DNA of 64,000 bases from Pseudomonas sp. HMWF032 (GCF_003060885.1 NZ_QAIG01000008.1:161904-225903); one strand, 5' to 3'; numbered from the stretch's first letter, positions 9,313-20,066 are shown. Notes: generated from the letters alone by a model not told the origin. Made by a program: numbers and translations.

Positions 9313-12300
9313 ATGAAAAGAATGCTGATTAACGCCACTCAGCCCGAAGAGTTGCGTGTTGCCCTCGTAGATGGGCAAAAACTCTACGACCTGGACATTG
9401 AGTCCGGTGCCCGCGAGCAAAAAAAATCCAACATCTACAAGGGTAAAATCACCCGCGTAGAGCCGAGTCTCGAAGCCGCTTTCGTCGATTTCGGTTCTGA
9501 GCGTCACGGTTTCCTCCCGCTCAAAGAAATCTCCCGCGAATACTTCAGCAAGGCTCCAGAAGGCCGCGTCAATATCAAAGACGTGCTCAAGGAAGGCCAG
9601 GAAGTTATCGTTCAGGTCGAGAAAGAAGAGCGTGGCAACAAGGGCGCAGCCCTGACCACCTTTATCAGCCTCGCCGGCCGCTACCTGGTGCTGATGCCGA
9701 ACAACCCGCGTGCCGGTGGCATCTCGCGCCGCATCGAAGGCGAAGAGCGTAATGAACTGCGTGAAGCGCTGAACGGCCTGGTTGCGCCAAGCGACATGGG
9801 CTTGATCGTACGCACCGCAGGCCTTGGCCGCTCTAGCGAAGAAATGCAGTGGGACCTGGATTACCTGCTGCAACTCTGGACCGCCATCAAAGAAGCCTCG
9901 CAAGACCGCACCGCACCCTTCCTGATCTATCAGGAAAGCAACGTCATCATCCGCGCCATCCGCGACTACCTGCGCCAAGACATCGGCGAAGTGCTGGTCG
10001 ACAGCATTGAAGCGCAGCAAGAAGCCCTGAGTTTCATCAACCAGGTGATGCCGCAGTACGCCAGCAAGATCAAGCTGTACGAAGACAGCGTACCGCTGTT
10101 CAACCGTTTCCAGATCGAAAGCCAGATCGAAACCGCCTTCCAGCGCGAAGTGAAACTGCCATCCGGCGGTTCCATTGTCATCGACCCGACCGAAGCCCTG
10201 GTGTCCATCGACATCAACTCGGCGCGCGCCACTAAAGGCAGCGACATTGAAGAAACGGCCCTGCAGACCAACCTGGAAGCGGCTGAAGAAATCGCTCGTC
10301 AACTGCGCCTGCGTGATATCGGCGGCCTGATCGTCATCGACTTCATCGACATGACCCCGGCGAAGAACCAACGCGCCGTAGAAGAAAAAGTCCGCGAAAG
10401 CCTGGAAGCCGACCGTGCCCGCGTGCAAGTGGGCCGCATCTCGCGCTTCGGCCTGCTGGAAATGTCGCGTCAACGCCTGCGTCCCTCCTTGGGTGAAACC
10501 AGCGGCATTGTCTGCCCACGCTGCAACGGTCAAGGCATCATCCGTGACGTCGAATCGCTGTCGCTGGCAATTCTGCGCCTGATCGAAGAAGAAGCGCTGA
10601 AAGACCGCACCGCCGAAGTCCGTGCGCAAGTGCCAATTCCGGTTGCTGCGTTCCTGCTCAACGAAAAACGCAACTCGATCACCAAAACCGAGCTGCGCAC
10701 CCGCGCACGCATCGTGATCATTCCGAACGATCACCTGGAAACGCCACACTTCGAAGTACAGCGTATCCGTGACGACAGCCCGGAAGCTCAATCAGGCCAG
10801 TCCAGCTATGAAATGGCTGTAACGGAAGTTGAAGAAGAAAAGCAGGCGTCCGCGACCCGCACTCTGGTTCGCCAGGAAGCAGCCATCAAGACTGCGCCAC
10901 AGCGTACGGCGCCTACTCCGGTAGAAACCGCCGTAGCACAACCTGTAGCCGCTGCTGAGCCGAGTCTGTTCAAGGGCCTGGTCAAATCACTGGTCAGCTT
11001 GTTCGCCGGCAAAGAAGAAGAAAAACCTGTCGTCATCGAGAAGAAGACCAACGAGCGTCCACAGCGTGGCGATGAGCGCCGCAACGGTCGACAGCAGAAT
11101 CGCAACCGCGGTGGCCGCAGTGACGAACGCAAACCACGCGAAGACCGTGCGCCGCGTGAAGACCGTGCCCCGCGGGAAGAACGCGCACCTCGTGAGGAGC
11201 GTGCACCGCGTGCCGGGCGTGAAGAACGCGCACCGCGTGAAGAGCGCAGCCCGCGTGATCTGGTTGAAGTTCGTGAGCCGCAGGAAGTGCGTCAATCACG
11301 CCCACCGCGCGAAGAACGTCAGCCTCGGGACCGCAAGCCGCGCGAAGAGCGCCAGCCCCGCGAACTGCGCGAGCCGCTTGATGCGGCTCAGGGCGACAGC
11401 GCCACCGCCAGCGACGAAGCCCGCAGCGAACGCCCGCAACGTGAACCGCGCCAGCCACGCCCACCGCGTGAAGAGCGCCAGCCGCGTGCCGAACAAGCTG
11501 CAGCCGCCACTGACGAAGAGGCACTGAACGCCGATGACGCTCAACTGGATGATGGCCAAGACAGCAATGAAGGTGGCGATCGCCCACGCCGTCGCTCCCG
11601 TGGCCAGCGTCGTCGCAGCAATCGTCGCGAACGCCAGAATGATGCCAACGGCAACCCAATCGAAGGCAGCGAAGAAACCGCAGAGGCTTCGGCCGATGCC
11701 GGTAACACAGTCGTCGCCGCAGCGGTAACCGCCGCAGTTATGACGGGCGCAGACGAAGCCGTCCCAGCAACCACAGCAGCCGCACCGGTAGCTGTCGAGC
11801 AGGAGCAGCCACGTGAAGCCACTGCCGTTGAAGTAGCACAAGCCGTTGTTGAAACCACAACAGCAGAAGCAGTAGCTACCCCGGCTTTCGAGGCCAGCGA
11901 AACACCTGCACAGGCCGCCGAAGTCAGCGACAGCGCATCAGCACCTGCCGCAGTTGTAGCACCTGCCCCAGCTGCAGAAGCGGTGGAAACACCAGCTGTG
12001 GTTGCAACGCCAGAGCCAGTTGCCGAAGTTGTAGTGGCTGAGGTGGTAGCCGCTGAAGCCACACCCGCCGTCGCGCTGACCAGCAACGGTCGCGCCCCTA
12101 ACGATCCGCGCGAAGTGCGTCGTCGTCAGCGTGAAGCCGAGCGCCTGGCTCGCGAAGCAGCTGAAACGCCAGCTGCCGCCGTTCAGGTTGAAGCGGCTGC
12201 ACCAGTAGTAGAAGTGACTGCAGAAGCCGTCGTTGAAACTGCAGCCGAAGCACCTGCGAGCATCGAAGCCGTCGAGCCCAAGGCCGAAACCGCCGCGCAA

Positions 12301-12396
12301 GTAGAAGCAGAAGTAAGCCAGGAGCCGCAAAGCTCACTGTTTACTGAAGTAGAAGCTGACGAGCAGGATAAAGAAGCGGTCAAACCACAGGTCTGA
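9313..12396 (+). CDS. rne: Ribonuclease E
   Basis: RNase E is the essential endoribonuclease and scaffold of the RNA degradosome at the inner membrane. The 1027-residue protein has an S1 domain (about 35-125), the RNase E/G catalytic core with the metal-binding acidic segments [13 protein letters not shown] and VIDFIDM, and the zinc-link CPRC at 401-404. From about residue 510 the sequence is non-catalytic and disordered: a repeated Arg-Pro-Glu-Glu block (about 610-730), a basic [10 protein letters not shown] patch, and a long Ala/Val/Glu-rich tail. ATG at 9313 gives the universal [10 protein letters not shown] start. It is transcribed alone, with a long leader and a strong terminator. Confidence 0.98.
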   Translation: MKRMLINATQPEELRVALVDGQKLYDLDIESGAREQKKSNIYKGKITRVEPSLEAAFVDFGSERHGFLPLKEISREYFSKAPEGRVNIKDVLKEGQEVIVQVEKEERGNKGAALTTFISLAGRYLVLMPNNPRAGGISRRIEGEERNELREALNGLVAPSDMGLIVRTAGLGRSSEEMQWDLDYLLQLWTAIKEASQDRTAPFLIYQESNVIIRAIRDYLRQDIGEVLVDSIEAQQEALSFINQVMPQYASKIKLYEDSVPLFNRFQIESQIETAFQREVKLPSGGSIVIDPTEALVSIDINSARATKGSDIEETALQTNLEAAEEIARQLRLRDIGGLIVIDFIDMTPAKNQRAVEEKVRESLEADRARVQVGRISRFGLLEMSRQRLRPSLGETSGIVCPRCNGQGIIRDVESLSLAILRLIEEEALKDRTAEVRAQVPIPVAAFLLNEKRNSITKTELRTRARIVIIPNDHLETPHFEVQRIRDDSPEAQSGQSSYEMAVTEVEEEKQASATRTLVRQEAAIKTAPQRTAPTPVETAVAQPVAAAEPSLFKGLVKSLVSLFAGKEEEKPVVIEKKTNERPQRGDERRNGRQQNRNRGGRSDERKPREDRAPREDRAPREERAPREERAPRAGREERAPREERSPRDLVEVREPQEVRQSRPPREERQPRDRKPREERQPRELREPLDAAQGDSATASDEARSERPQREPRQPRPPREERQPRAEQAAAATDEEALNADDAQLDDGQDSNEGGDRPRRRSRGQRRRSNRRERQNDANGNPIEGSEETAEASADAGNTVVAAAVTAAVMTGADEAVPATTAAAPVAVEQEQPREATAVEVAQAVVETTTAEAVATPAFEASETPAQAAEVSDSASAPAAVVAPAPAAEAVETPAVVATPEPVAEVVVAEVVAAEATPAVALTSNGRAPNDPREVRRRQREAERLAREAAETPAAAVQVEAAAPVVEVTAEAVVETAAEAPASIEAVEPKAETAAQVEAEVSQEPQSSLFTEVEADEQDKEAVKPQV

Positions 12397-12410
12397 TCCG
12401 CCAGGCAATA

Positions 12411-12438
12411 AAAAGGGGATGCTTAGGCATCCCCTTTT
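12411..12438 (+). terminator. Terminator of rne, probably shared with convergent murB
   Basis: A perfect 12-bp stem (12411-12422 with 12427-12438, loop TTAG) with a T-tract on the plus strand and an A-tract on the other side lies 14 bases after rne. The symmetry of A- and T-tracts lets it work in both directions, between convergent rne and murB. Confidence 0.9.
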
Positions 12439-12498
12439 GCGTTCTGGCTTTTATTACAGCGCGATCAATACGCTGGTCGCAGCCTGCCGCCAAACGCC

Positions 12499-13518
12499 TT
12501 ACAGCACGTTTGGCTCAATCTCCAACTCCACCGCAAAACGCTGGGCAATATCCGCCTGGATACGCTGCGCCAGTGCCAATAGTTGCGCCCCGGTGGCTGC
12601 GCCGTAATTCACCAGTACCAGCGCCTGCAAACGATGCACGCCCGCATCACCCTCACGAAAGCCCTTCCAGCCCGCCCGTTCGATCAACCAGCCGGCGGCC
12701 AGCTTGACCTGTCCATCTGCCTGAGCATACGCCACCAGATCGGCATGCTCAGCACGCAAGCGTTGCGCCAGCTCACTCGATACCAACGGGTTCTTGAAGA
12801 AGCTTCCGGCATTGCCCAGCACAGCAGGATCAGGCAGCTTTTCACTGCGAATGGCACAGATGGCCTGACTGACATCCAGCGCCGTCGGAGCACCGATCCC
12901 CTGCTCTGCCAGACGCTGACGCACCGGACCATAATCCAGATGCAACGCTGCCGTGCGACTCAAGGCAAAGCGCACCCGCAGGATGACCCAGCGCCCGCTT
13001 TCTCGTTTGAAAAGGCTATCGCGGTAGGCAAAGGCGCAATCCTGCAGAGAAAACTCACGCAACTCGCCGCTATAACGATCCAGGGCAGTCAACCCGGCAA
13101 ACAGATCCTTTAGCTCAACACCGTAGGCACCAATATTTTGTACCGGTGCCGCACCCACTGTGCCAGGAATCAGGCTGAGGTTTTCCAAACCGGCAAAACC
13201 TTGCGCCAGCGTCCACTGCACAAATGGATGCCAGGGCTCCCCCGCCTCCGCCTCAATCACCACACGCTCGCCGTTATCGCTGAGTACGCGAATGCCACGA
13301 CTGGCCATGCGCAGCACCAGCGCCTCAACGTCAGTGGTGAGCAGCAGATTGCTGCCACCCCCGAGCAATAACAGCGGCAACTGCCGCGCTTGCGCATAGC
13401 TCAGCGCTTCGCGCACCTGCTGATCGTTCTCGGCTTCGGCAAAATGCCTGGCCTGAGCCTCGACGGCAAAGCTGTTATAGGGTTTCAGCGATACCTGAGT
13501 GCGCACCTGCACGCTCAT
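12499..13518 (-). CDS. murB: UDP-N-acetylenolpyruvoylglucosamine reductase
   Basis: MurB is the FAD-dependent reductase that forms UDP-MurNAc in cytoplasmic peptidoglycan precursor synthesis. The 339-residue protein is a type I MurB: it starts LKPYNSFAVEAQAR, has the FAD-binding LLGGGSNLL segment and the GNAGSFFKNP motif with the catalytic Ser, and ends in the family-typical EIEPNVL. Its ATG overlaps the stop of the phosphatase gene upstream by four bases. It is the last gene of the exbB-to-murB cluster. Confidence 0.97.
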   Translation of the reverse strand: MSVQVRTQVSLKPYNSFAVEAQARHFAEAENDQQVREALSYAQARQLPLLLLGGGSNLLLTTDVEALVLRMASRGIRVLSDNGERVVIEAEAGEPWHPFVQWTLAQGFAGLENLSLIPGTVGAAPVQNIGAYGVELKDLFAGLTALDRYSGELREFSLQDCAFAYRDSLFKRESGRWVILRVRFALSRTAALHLDYGPVRQRLAEQGIGAPTALDVSQAICAIRSEKLPDPAVLGNAGSFFKNPLVSSELAQRLRAEHADLVAYAQADGQVKLAAGWLIERAGWKGFREGDAGVHRLQALVLVNYGAATGAQLLALAQRIQADIAQRFAVELEIEPNVL

Positions 13519-13979
13519 AAGCGCCCCTTGAGTTCGAGCACCAAGGCATCACAGGCCTGCTCGATCAGGTCCAGCACCTGCTCGAAACCGGCTGCGCCGC
13601 CGTAATAAGGATCCGGCACTTCATCCAGTCCCAGCTGATAACGGCGTAAAAACAGATCCAGCTCGGCCGCATCATTGCCCGAACGCAGCTGCTGCAGGTC
13701 GCGCAGATTGCTGTTATCCATCGCCAGAATCAGGTCGAAAGCATGAAAATCCGCCGCCTTGACCTGCCGGCCGCGCAACGCAGACAGGTCATAGCCGCGC
13801 TGCTGCGCCGCCTGACGCGTGCGCAGATCCGCTGCCTTACCCACGTGCCAGTCGCCCGTGCCCGCCGAATCCACTTCGACGCGCCCTTCCAACCCCGCTT
13901 CACGCAGCTTATGGCGCAACACACCTTCGGCCGTGGGCGAGCGGCAGATATTGCCCAAACAGACAAACAGAACGCGCAT
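13515..13979 (-). CDS. Low-molecular-weight protein tyrosine phosphatase
   Basis: This 154-residue protein has the P-loop CLGNICRS at residues 7-14 (nucleophile Cys7, Arg13) right at the N-terminus and the general-acid segment DEVPDPYYGG, so the catalytic set is complete. LMW-PTPs in bacteria often dephosphorylate tyrosine kinases controlling exopolysaccharide, but no such partner is here. The frame is open 50 codons further upstream inside kdsB; ATG at 13979 overlaps the kdsB stop as TGATG and gives the normal family start. It sits between kdsB and murB. Confidence 0.93.
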   Translation of the reverse strand: MRVLFVCLGNICRSPTAEGVLRHKLREAGLEGRVEVDSAGTGDWHVGKAADLRTRQAAQQRGYDLSALRGRQVKAADFHAFDLILAMDNSNLRDLQQLRSGNDAAELDLFLRRYQLGLDEVPDPYYGGAAGFEQVLDLIEQACDALVLELKGRL

Positions 13980-14743
13980 CAGGCCCCCAGCAGGCGACGA
14001 ACCCGCTCCAGGTCTTCCGGTGTGTCGACACCCGCAGGCGGCGCTTGCAGAGCATCGGCGACATGGATACGCACGCCATGCCAGAGCGCGCGCAGCTGCT
14101 CCAGGCACTCGGTGTCTTCCAGCCAGCACGGGCCCCAGGCGACGAAGTCATGCAGAAACTGCGCACGGTAGGCGTAGATGCCGATGTGACGACGGTACGG
14201 CACGCCGGCCGGCAACTCGTCACGGCTTTTGGCAAAGGCATCCCGCGCCCAGGCCAGCGGCGCGCGGCTGAAGGTCAGAGCCAGGCCGGTCTTGTCGCTG
14301 ACCACCTTGACCACATTGGGGTTGAACAGCGCCTGAACCTCTTCAATCGGCTCGGCCAGGGTGGCGATGGCGGCCTGTGGATTGGCGGCCAGATTGGCGG
14401 CCACCTGATCGATGATCGCCGGCGGAATCAGCGGCTCATCGCCCTGCACGTTGACCACGATGGCGTCAGCCGCCAGGCCCAAAGCCGTAGCCACTTCAGC
14501 CAAGCGGTCGGTGCCTGAGTTGTGATCGACACGGGTCAACACCACCTGCGCACCAAAGCCCTGACAGGCCTCCACAATACGCGCATCGTCGGTGGCAACT
14601 ACCACCTGCTGGGCGCTGCTTTTGCACGCCTGCTCCCAGACATGCTGAATCATCGGTTTGCCGGCAATATCCTGCAGCGGCTTGCCCGGCAGGCGGCTGG
14701 AAGCGAAGCGTGCCGGAATCACAACGGTAAAGGCAGTGCTCAT
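13979..14743 (-). CDS. kdsB: CMP-KDO synthetase
   Basis: KdsB activates 3-deoxy-D-manno-octulosonate with CTP for addition to lipid A. The 254-residue protein shows the nucleotidyltransferase N-terminus [24 protein letters not shown] and [10 protein letters not shown], all typical of KdsB. It starts at the base directly after the ycaR stop and overlaps the phosphatase gene by one base. Together with lpxK two genes upstream it supplies lipopolysaccharide core precursors. Confidence 0.97.
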   Translation of the reverse strand: MSTAFTVVIPARFASSRLPGKPLQDIAGKPMIQHVWEQACKSSAQQVVVATDDARIVEACQGFGAQVVLTRVDHNSGTDRLAEVATALGLAADAIVVNVQGDEPLIPPAIIDQVAANLAANPQAAIATLAEPIEEVQALFNPNVVKVVSDKTGLALTFSRAPLAWARDAFAKSRDELPAGVPYRRHIGIYAYRAQFLHDFVAWGPCWLEDTECLEQLRALWHGVRIHVADALQAPPAGVDTPEDLERVRRLLGA

Positions 14744-14929
14744 TTACTTATCCAGACGCTCGTCGACGTTGAGGGTGCGGGCTTCGGTTTCCAGCATCAC
14801 GGGGATGCCATCGCGAACCGGGAATGCCAGTGCGTCGGCCTTGCAGATCAGCTCACTCTTGTCAGCAGCAAGCTTCAGCGGGCCCTTGCACAGTGGGCAG
14901 GCGAGAATGTCGAGTAGTTTCGGGTCCAT
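14744..14929 (-). CDS. ycaR: Trm112/YcaR family small protein (UPF0434)
   Basis: A 61-residue protein starting [18 protein letters not shown], the UPF0434/Trm112-like family. The CPLC pair (Cys11, Cys14) is the first half of a zinc-ribbon-like fold; no second Cys pair is present. Its place between lpxK and kdsB is conserved across gammaproteobacteria; the function is unknown. The frame extends upstream to 15115 but overlaps lpxK; ATG at 14929 has AAGGA upstream. Confidence 0.92.
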   Translation of the reverse strand: MDPKLLDILACPLCKGPLKLAADKSELICKADALAFPVRDGIPVMLETEARTLNVDERLDK

Positions 14930-14990
14930 GGGAGATCCTTGATAGGAAGCAACTGCTGAGGCGGACGAGGCCGCCGAATGATCAGAACAG

Positions 14991-15992
14991 TCAGGCGCGC
15001 GGCACAAGACGCTGCAATTGCTGATCAAACCAGGCGACAAACGCGGCCGAAGGCTCGGCATCCACCGCCAGGTACCACCAATCGTCAGCCGCAAAGGCAC
15101 GGCACTTGACCGCATCCTTTTCCGTCATCAGCACCGGTAGCGCCGGGCTGAAGTTCAGCAACTCGGCACTGTACGGCGCGTGGTCGGCAAAGGCATGCGC
15201 GACAGACCGCCAGTGTAGCCCTTCGAGGGTGTTGAAGAAACGCTGCGGATTGCCAATACCGGCCACGGCATGCAGCGCCTGACCCGCAGGAAAATGCGTC
15301 AAGGGACGCACTTCGCCACTGCGCAGGTTGATCAGATTGCGTGGCTGCAAGGTAAAGGCGTAGCCATCCGACGAGTCCGCATTCGCGCCGTTATAAAGCC
15401 GTGCATCCACGCTTAAGAGACGCTCGACCGGCTCACGCAACGGACCTGCGGGCAGACAACGGCGATTGCCCAGGCCGCGCACGGCATCGATCAGCACCAG
15501 TTCGAGATCGCGGGCCAGGCGGTAGTGCTGCAAGCCGTCATCACTGAGGATCAGGTCCAGCGGCTCGGCCGCCAGCAAGGCAGCCACCGCGCGACTGCGA
15601 TCAGGATCAATCATCAGCGGCACGCCGCTACGCTGCACGATCAGCAGCGGCTCATCACCGGCCACGCTGGCAGCCTGATCAGCCTGCACGCGCCAGGGCA
15701 GCTGCGGCGGCTGAGCGCCATAACCGCGACTGACCACGCCGACGCGCAGCCCCTGACGGCGGCAATGCTCGATCAGCCAGAGAATCATCGGGGTCTTGCC
15801 GGTGCCGCCGACAGTGATATTGCCGACCACCACCACCGGCACGGGAGCACGGTAGATCTCACCCTCACCCGCCAGAAAACGTGCGCGCTTGCGCAGCACC
15901 ACCGCGCGATACAACCACTCCAGCGGACGCAGCAGGCCCAGCGCCGGATGACCGGCGTACCAGGCAGCAGTAAGGCGTGCGGACAGGCTCAT
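14991..15992 (-). CDS. lpxK: Tetraacyldisaccharide 4'-kinase
   Basis: LpxK phosphorylates the lipid A disaccharide at the 4' position at the inner membrane. The 333-residue protein has an N-terminal hydrophobic anchor region ([19 protein letters not shown]) and the Walker A motif [13 protein letters not shown], followed by SRGYG and the [10 protein letters not shown] segment. Length is normal. It lies between exbD (13-base gap) and ycaR. Confidence 0.96.
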   Translation of the reverse strand: MSLSARLTAAWYAGHPALGLLRPLEWLYRAVVLRKRARFLAGEGEIYRAPVPVVVVGNITVGGTGKTPMILWLIEHCRRQGLRVGVVSRGYGAQPPQLPWRVQADQAASVAGDEPLLIVQRSGVPLMIDPDRSRAVAALLAAEPLDLILSDDGLQHYRLARDLELVLIDAVRGLGNRRCLPAGPLREPVERLLSVDARLYNGANADSSDGYAFTLQPRNLINLRSGEVRPLTHFPAGQALHAVAGIGNPQRFFNTLEGLHWRSVAHAFADHAPYSAELLNFSPALPVLMTEKDAVKCRAFAADDWWYLAVDAEPSAAFVAWFDQQLQRLVPRA

Positions 15993-16005
15993 CAGTGGGC
16001 AACCC

Positions 16006-16434
16006 TCAAGGCGCAGCTTGCGCCTCGATAGTGGTCATACGCAGATGGGCAAAACCCAACTTGCCGGCCGCATCCATGGCAGTGATCACCGCCTGATGCT
16101 GCGCCTTGGCATCGGCGCTGATGATCAGCGGAAGGCTGTTATCGCCTTCCGACTCCTTCTGCAGCGCAGCCATCAGGCTTTCCAGATCACTTTTCAGCAA
16201 CTGCTTGGCATTCAGCGAGTAGCTACCGTCAGCGGCAATCAGGATTTCCAGCTGCTTGAGTTCAGTCTGCTCAGGTGGCGTGCCAGTGGCGGCCTCCGGT
16301 AGATCAACCTTGAGCTGGGTCTCACGGGTAAAAGTGGTGGTGACCACGAAGAACAGCAGCAGGATAAACACCACGTCGATCAGCGAGGCCAGGTTGATCT
16401 CGACGTTTTCCCGCGGTTTACGCCGGAATTTCAC
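16006..16434 (-). CDS. exbD: ExbD/TolR family energy-transducing protein
   Basis: This 142-residue protein has a short basic cytoplasmic N-terminus, one membrane helix (about 18-38) carrying the key Asp20 ([11 protein letters not shown]) that couples to the proton gradient, and a periplasmic domain. It pairs with the ExbB-like protein encoded just upstream, overlapping it through a GTGA start/stop junction. No tonB or tolA is nearby, so the energised partner is unknown. The exbB-exbD-lpxK order is conserved in many pseudomonads. Confidence 0.92.
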   Translation of the reverse strand: MKFRRKPRENVEINLASLIDVVFILLLFFVVTTTFTRETQLKVDLPEAATGTPPEQTELKQLEILIAADGSYSLNAKQLLKSDLESLMAALQKESEGDNSLPLIISADAKAQHQAVITAMDAAGKLGFAHLRMTTIEAQAAP

Positions 16435-17063
16435 GCCTTGTCCTCGCCCAGATCGACGTCACGGTCACCCTGCACCACTTCCACCAAGCGGATGGCTTCC
16501 TGCTCCATGCCGACCACCAGTTCATCGACACGGCGCTGCAAGTAGCGGTGGAAGAACAACGCAGGAATGGCCACGATCAAGCCGGCCGCAGTGGTGATCA
16601 GCGCCTTGGAAATACCGCCGGCCAGCGAGGATGCATTGGCCATACCGGTGCCCATGAACGAACTGAAAATTTCGATCATGCCCAGCACCGTACCAAGCAG
16701 CCCCAGCAGTGGCGCGATACCGGCAATGGTGCCCAGGGCATTGAGGTAACGTTCCAGGTCATGGATGACCCGCGCGGCGGCTTCCTGAATGCACTCTTTC
16801 ATGATCTCGCGACCATGCTTGGAGTTGGCCAGGCCAGCCGCAAGGATTTGCCCCAACGGCGAGTTGGCGCGCAGTTCCTTGAGCTTCTGATTATTGAGTT
16901 TTTTCTCTTTGATCCACTTCCACACCTGCCCCAGCAGGTTGGGTGGGGTAATGCGGCTCGGCCGCAACGTCCACAGGCGCTCGGCAATGATGCCGGCCGC
17001 AGCGATAGAACACAGAATGATTGGCAGCATCATCCAGCCGCCAGCTTTGACCAGTTCCCACAC
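16431..17063 (-). CDS. exbB: ExbB/TolQ family proton channel protein
   Basis: A 210-residue MotA/TolQ/ExbB-family inner membrane protein with three predicted membrane helices: one near the N-terminus (WMMLPIILCSIAAAGI) and two in the C-terminal half. The conserved GTIAGIAPLLGLLGTVLGMI and LITTAAGLIVAIPA segments form the proton-channel helices. With ExbD it should form a proton-driven motor. It begins the operon leading through lpxK to murB; comEC ends... starts separately upstream, its stop lying 72 bases away. Confidence 0.92.
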   Translation of the reverse strand: MWELVKAGGWMMLPIILCSIAAAGIIAERLWTLRPSRITPPNLLGQVWKWIKEKKLNNQKLKELRANSPLGQILAAGLANSKHGREIMKECIQEAAARVIHDLERYLNALGTIAGIAPLLGLLGTVLGMIEIFSSFMGTGMANASSLAGGISKALITTAAGLIVAIPALFFHRYLQRRVDELVVGMEQEAIRLVEVVQGDRDVDLGEDKA

Positions 17064-17135
17064 GGTGGCAGATCCCCTTCACAAAAGTGGCGCCACTCTA
17101 GCATAGGGCTGCGGCCTCGCCGACCGCCGCCGTTC

Positions 17136-19361
17136 TCATTTTTCCCGCCAAAAGCGTGCATGGTTACGCAAACCCTGCGCCGGCTCAAACGCCCCCAGGC
17201 GAATCCGCACCGCACCGTGCACAGCGGTGTCATACAGCTGTGCATCCAGCGCCCGGTAGCGCTCGACAACCTCAGCATGCGGATGGCCAAAAGCATTGTG
17301 CGCACCACGGGAAATCAGCGCAGCTGTAGGCCTGACCTTTGCCAGGAAAGACGCCGAGGATGAACTGCGGCTGCCATGGTGCGGCGCCAGCAGCCACTGC
17401 GCCGGCATTTCCAGGCCACTACTGAGCAGTGCCTGTTCGGCGTTAGCGTCAATATCGCCGGCCAACCACAGACGCTCGCCATTGGCTTCAATATGCAACA
17501 CGCAGGAAGACTGATTGCCATCGCTGGCACTCTCCCAGCGCCAGGTACTGAGTTGCACCCCGTCCCATTGCCACTGCCGCCCACTGACACAAGCTGCAGC
17601 CTGCCACGCAGGTTCCAGCTTATCCGGCTCACCACTAAGTACCTGCCTGACGGGTAAACCGCGCCGGATTGCAGCAGCGCCACCGGAGTGATCGTTATCG
17701 GCATGACTGATCAGCAGCACATCGAGAGCACGCACATCCAGTGCCCGTAGAGAAGGCAGCACCACCCGCTCACCGGTATCGAACTCACCAAATCGCGGTC
17801 CAGCGTCATACAGCAAATCATGCTTCTGGGTGCGCACTAACACCGCCAGCCCCTGGCCGACATCCAGCATCCACACCTCCGCCCGCCCGTATTCAGGACG
17901 CTGCTGCGGGCTGAACAACAAGGGCAGCAGCAGTAATGCGCCCAGGCTGCGCATCGGCAAGGCGGCCGGCAATAGCAACACCAGCGCACCCAGCGCCACC
18001 AGCAGCCAGGCCCAGAGTGGCAAGGCGCTCGGCAACCAGGCCGGCAGCCACAGGGCCAACTGCGTGAGTAACTCAAACAGCAGATCGAGCACCCAGCCTG
18101 CTACCCAGAGCAGTGCAGCACCGACCACAGGCAAGGGCAGCAATAGCGTGCCGATTAATGCCAGCGGCACTACCAGTAATCCAACCACGGGAACCGCTAC
18201 CAGGTTGGCCAAAGGAGCACTGGCACTCACAGGCAAACCGAGGGCCAACAGCAGTGGCAACAAGCCGATGGCCATGGCCCACTGCGCACGCAGTAAGGTG
18301 TTCCACCAGGGCCAGGCACCCAGCCGACCACTGAAGGTCAGGATCAGCAGCATCACCGCGCCAAAAGACAACCAGAAACCCGGCTGCAAACTGGCCAACG
18401 GCTCACCCAGCAACACCGCAAGCAATGCCAGTAATACAGGCAACCATACGCCCAGATGGCGGAAACGCCAGCGCCAGAGCAGCACCAAACCGATCATCAC
18501 GCAGGCACGCTGTACCGGCACCTCAAAACCTGCCAACCCCCCATAAGCCAAAGCGCCGGCCAAGGCCACTGCACAAGCACAGGGCAGCCAGGGCCAGCTG
18601 CGCGGCCAGAATCCCAGACGCGCCATGCCGGCAACCAGGCCATATAACAGCGCCGCCAAAAGACCGATATGCTGGCCAGAGATCACCATCAAGTGCACAG
18701 TGCCGGTGTTCTGCAGCACCTGCCAATCTGCTGTCGAAAGCCCCGAATCGTCACCCAACACCAGCGCTGCCAACGCGCCTTCGCGGCCATGTGCAGGCGT
18801 TGCTAAAAGCTGCTGACGCAAACGGTCACGCCAGGCCCCTGTTCCACTCGCTGGCGCGATCAACTCGCCGCTTTTTACGGTACCCGTGCCACCAATACGC
18901 TGCGCCAGCAGCCAGGCCTCGTAATCGAACGTCTGAGGATTGACCAAACCATGGGGGCGCTTTAGCCGTAGCGCCAGACGCCAGGTTTGACCCGCACGCA
19001 CAGCCGGTCCGTCATACCAAGCCAGGCGCAAACGTGCGGGCAATTTGTCACGACGGGAAACCACCTGTTCCAATTCAAAGCGCACCACCCCCTCGCCTAA
19101 TTGAGGCAGACCAACTACCCGCCCCTGTAACCATAGGGTTCGTGCATCCATTTGCTGCACCAGACGATCATCCAGCGCCCATTGCGCCGATACACATGCC
19201 CAAGTGAAGGCAAATAGAAACAACGCAATGGGATAACTGCGAAATGGCAATAACATCAAGCCGGCGACCGGCAGAACAGCCAGCAGCCACAAGGGTGGCA
19301 AAGCCGGAAGGAAGCGCAGCACCAGTAGCCCGGCTACCAGCGCGAAAATTCCTGTGCGCAT
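17136..19361 (-). CDS. comEC: DNA uptake channel protein ComEC/Rec2
   Basis: A 741-residue polytopic inner membrane protein. The N-terminal half carries several membrane helices and the Competence domain (HLMVISGQHIGLLAALLYG), and the C-terminus is a metallo-beta-lactamase-like domain with HADNDHSGGA and PHHGSRSS motifs. ComEC carries single-stranded DNA across the inner membrane during natural transformation, and the lactamase domain may degrade the non-transported strand. The protein is full length for the family. Other competence genes are not in this window. Confidence 0.95.
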   Translation of the reverse strand: MRTGIFALVAGLLVLRFLPALPPLWLLAVLPVAGLMLLPFRSYPIALFLFAFTWACVSAQWALDDRLVQQMDARTLWLQGRVVGLPQLGEGVVRFELEQVVSRRDKLPARLRLAWYDGPAVRAGQTWRLALRLKRPHGLVNPQTFDYEAWLLAQRIGGTGTVKSGELIAPASGTGAWRDRLRQQLLATPAHGREGALAALVLGDDSGLSTADWQVLQNTGTVHLMVISGQHIGLLAALLYGLVAGMARLGFWPRSWPWLPCACAVALAGALAYGGLAGFEVPVQRACVMIGLVLLWRWRFRHLGVWLPVLLALLAVLLGEPLASLQPGFWLSFGAVMLLILTFSGRLGAWPWWNTLLRAQWAMAIGLLPLLLALGLPVSASAPLANLVAVPVVGLLVVPLALIGTLLLPLPVVGAALLWVAGWVLDLLFELLTQLALWLPAWLPSALPLWAWLLVALGALVLLLPAALPMRSLGALLLLPLLFSPQQRPEYGRAEVWMLDVGQGLAVLVRTQKHDLLYDAGPRFGEFDTGERVVLPSLRALDVRALDVLLISHADNDHSGGAAAIRRGLPVRQVLSGEPDKLEPAWQAAACVSGRQWQWDGVQLSTWRWESASDGNQSSCVLHIEANGERLWLAGDIDANAEQALLSSGLEMPAQWLLAPHHGSRSSSSASFLAKVRPTAALISRGAHNAFGHPHAEVVERYRALDAQLYDTAVHGAVRIRLGAFEPAQGLRNHARFWREK

Positions 19362-19495
19362 AGACTCGCTCCATGAGTCGAATACCGCGTTTCACCTATC
19401 GATCAGCCTTTGCTTATTTGCTGTCACAAAGTGTGAAAGCAGGCTGCCATCAACGGGGGCATAATGTTCGCGCGTTTACCCGCCAGAGAGCCTTC

Positions 19496-20020
19496 ATGCC
19501 GCGTCGTCTATTCAAGCGCTACATGCCCCATCCGGACAGTATCAAGGCCAATAAATCACTGCGCTTTCTTGGTAATCTGATCCACGACCCCAATCTCTGG
19601 CACCTCAACCGCCATTCGGTATCACGCGCCATGGCCATCGGCCTGTTCTGGGCAATGATTCCGATGCCGATGCAAATGATCGCGGCCGCAGCCGTAGCCA
19701 TTCCGGCCCGAGGTAACCTGCCAATATCCATCGGGCTGGTCTGGCTGACCAATCCGATTACCATGCCGCCAGTGTTTTATTGCAGCTACAAGTTCGGCGC
19801 CTGGCTAATCAACACCCCAACCCTGCAAATGCCCGATGAAATCACCCTCAGCTGGATTGGCCAGGTCCTGCAAACCCACTGGCAACCGCTCTATCTCGGT
19901 GCCCTTGCGCTGGGCTTGCTATTCGCCCTGATGGGCTATTTCGGCACCCAGGCCTACTGGCGCTGGTGGGTGCGTCGCAGTTGGCGCAAACGTCAGGAAA
20001 ATCGTCGCCAATCTCACTAA
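19496..20020 (+). CDS. DUF2062 membrane protein
   Basis: A 174-residue protein of the DUF2062 family. It has a basic N-terminus, a hydrophobic region around residues 55-80 (GLFWAMIPMPMQMIAAAAVAI), another at IGLVWLTNPITMPPVFY, and a C-terminal helix (LYLGALALGLLFALMGYF) followed by a very basic tail. The function is unknown. The frame is open from 19373, but ATG at 19496 follows an AGAGAG sequence and gives a natural protein start. It is divergent from comEC and convergent with lolE. Confidence 0.85.
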   Translation: MPRRLFKRYMPHPDSIKANKSLRFLGNLIHDPNLWHLNRHSVSRAMAIGLFWAMIPMPMQMIAAAAVAIPARGNLPISIGLVWLTNPITMPPVFYCSYKFGAWLINTPTLQMPDEITLSWIGQVLQTHWQPLYLGALALGLLFALMGYFGTQAYWRWWVRRSWRKRQENRRQSH

Positions 20021-20041
20021 GACGTTCAGCACTGACATAAA

Positions 20042-20066
20042 AAAGCCGTTACTCAGTAACGGCTTT
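20042..20066 (+). terminator. Bidirectional terminator between DUF2062 gene and lolE
   Basis: A perfect 10-bp stem (20042-20051 with 20057-20066, loop CTCAG) flanked by A and T tracts lies 21 bases after the DUF2062 stop and 20 bases after the lolE stop on the other strand. It can serve both convergent transcripts. Confidence 0.85.

Noticed and set aside
9205..10791. Long open frame antisense to rne (528 codons)
   Set aside because: It mirrors the codon pattern of the RNase E catalytic core, has no ribosome site or homology, and rne itself is certain.
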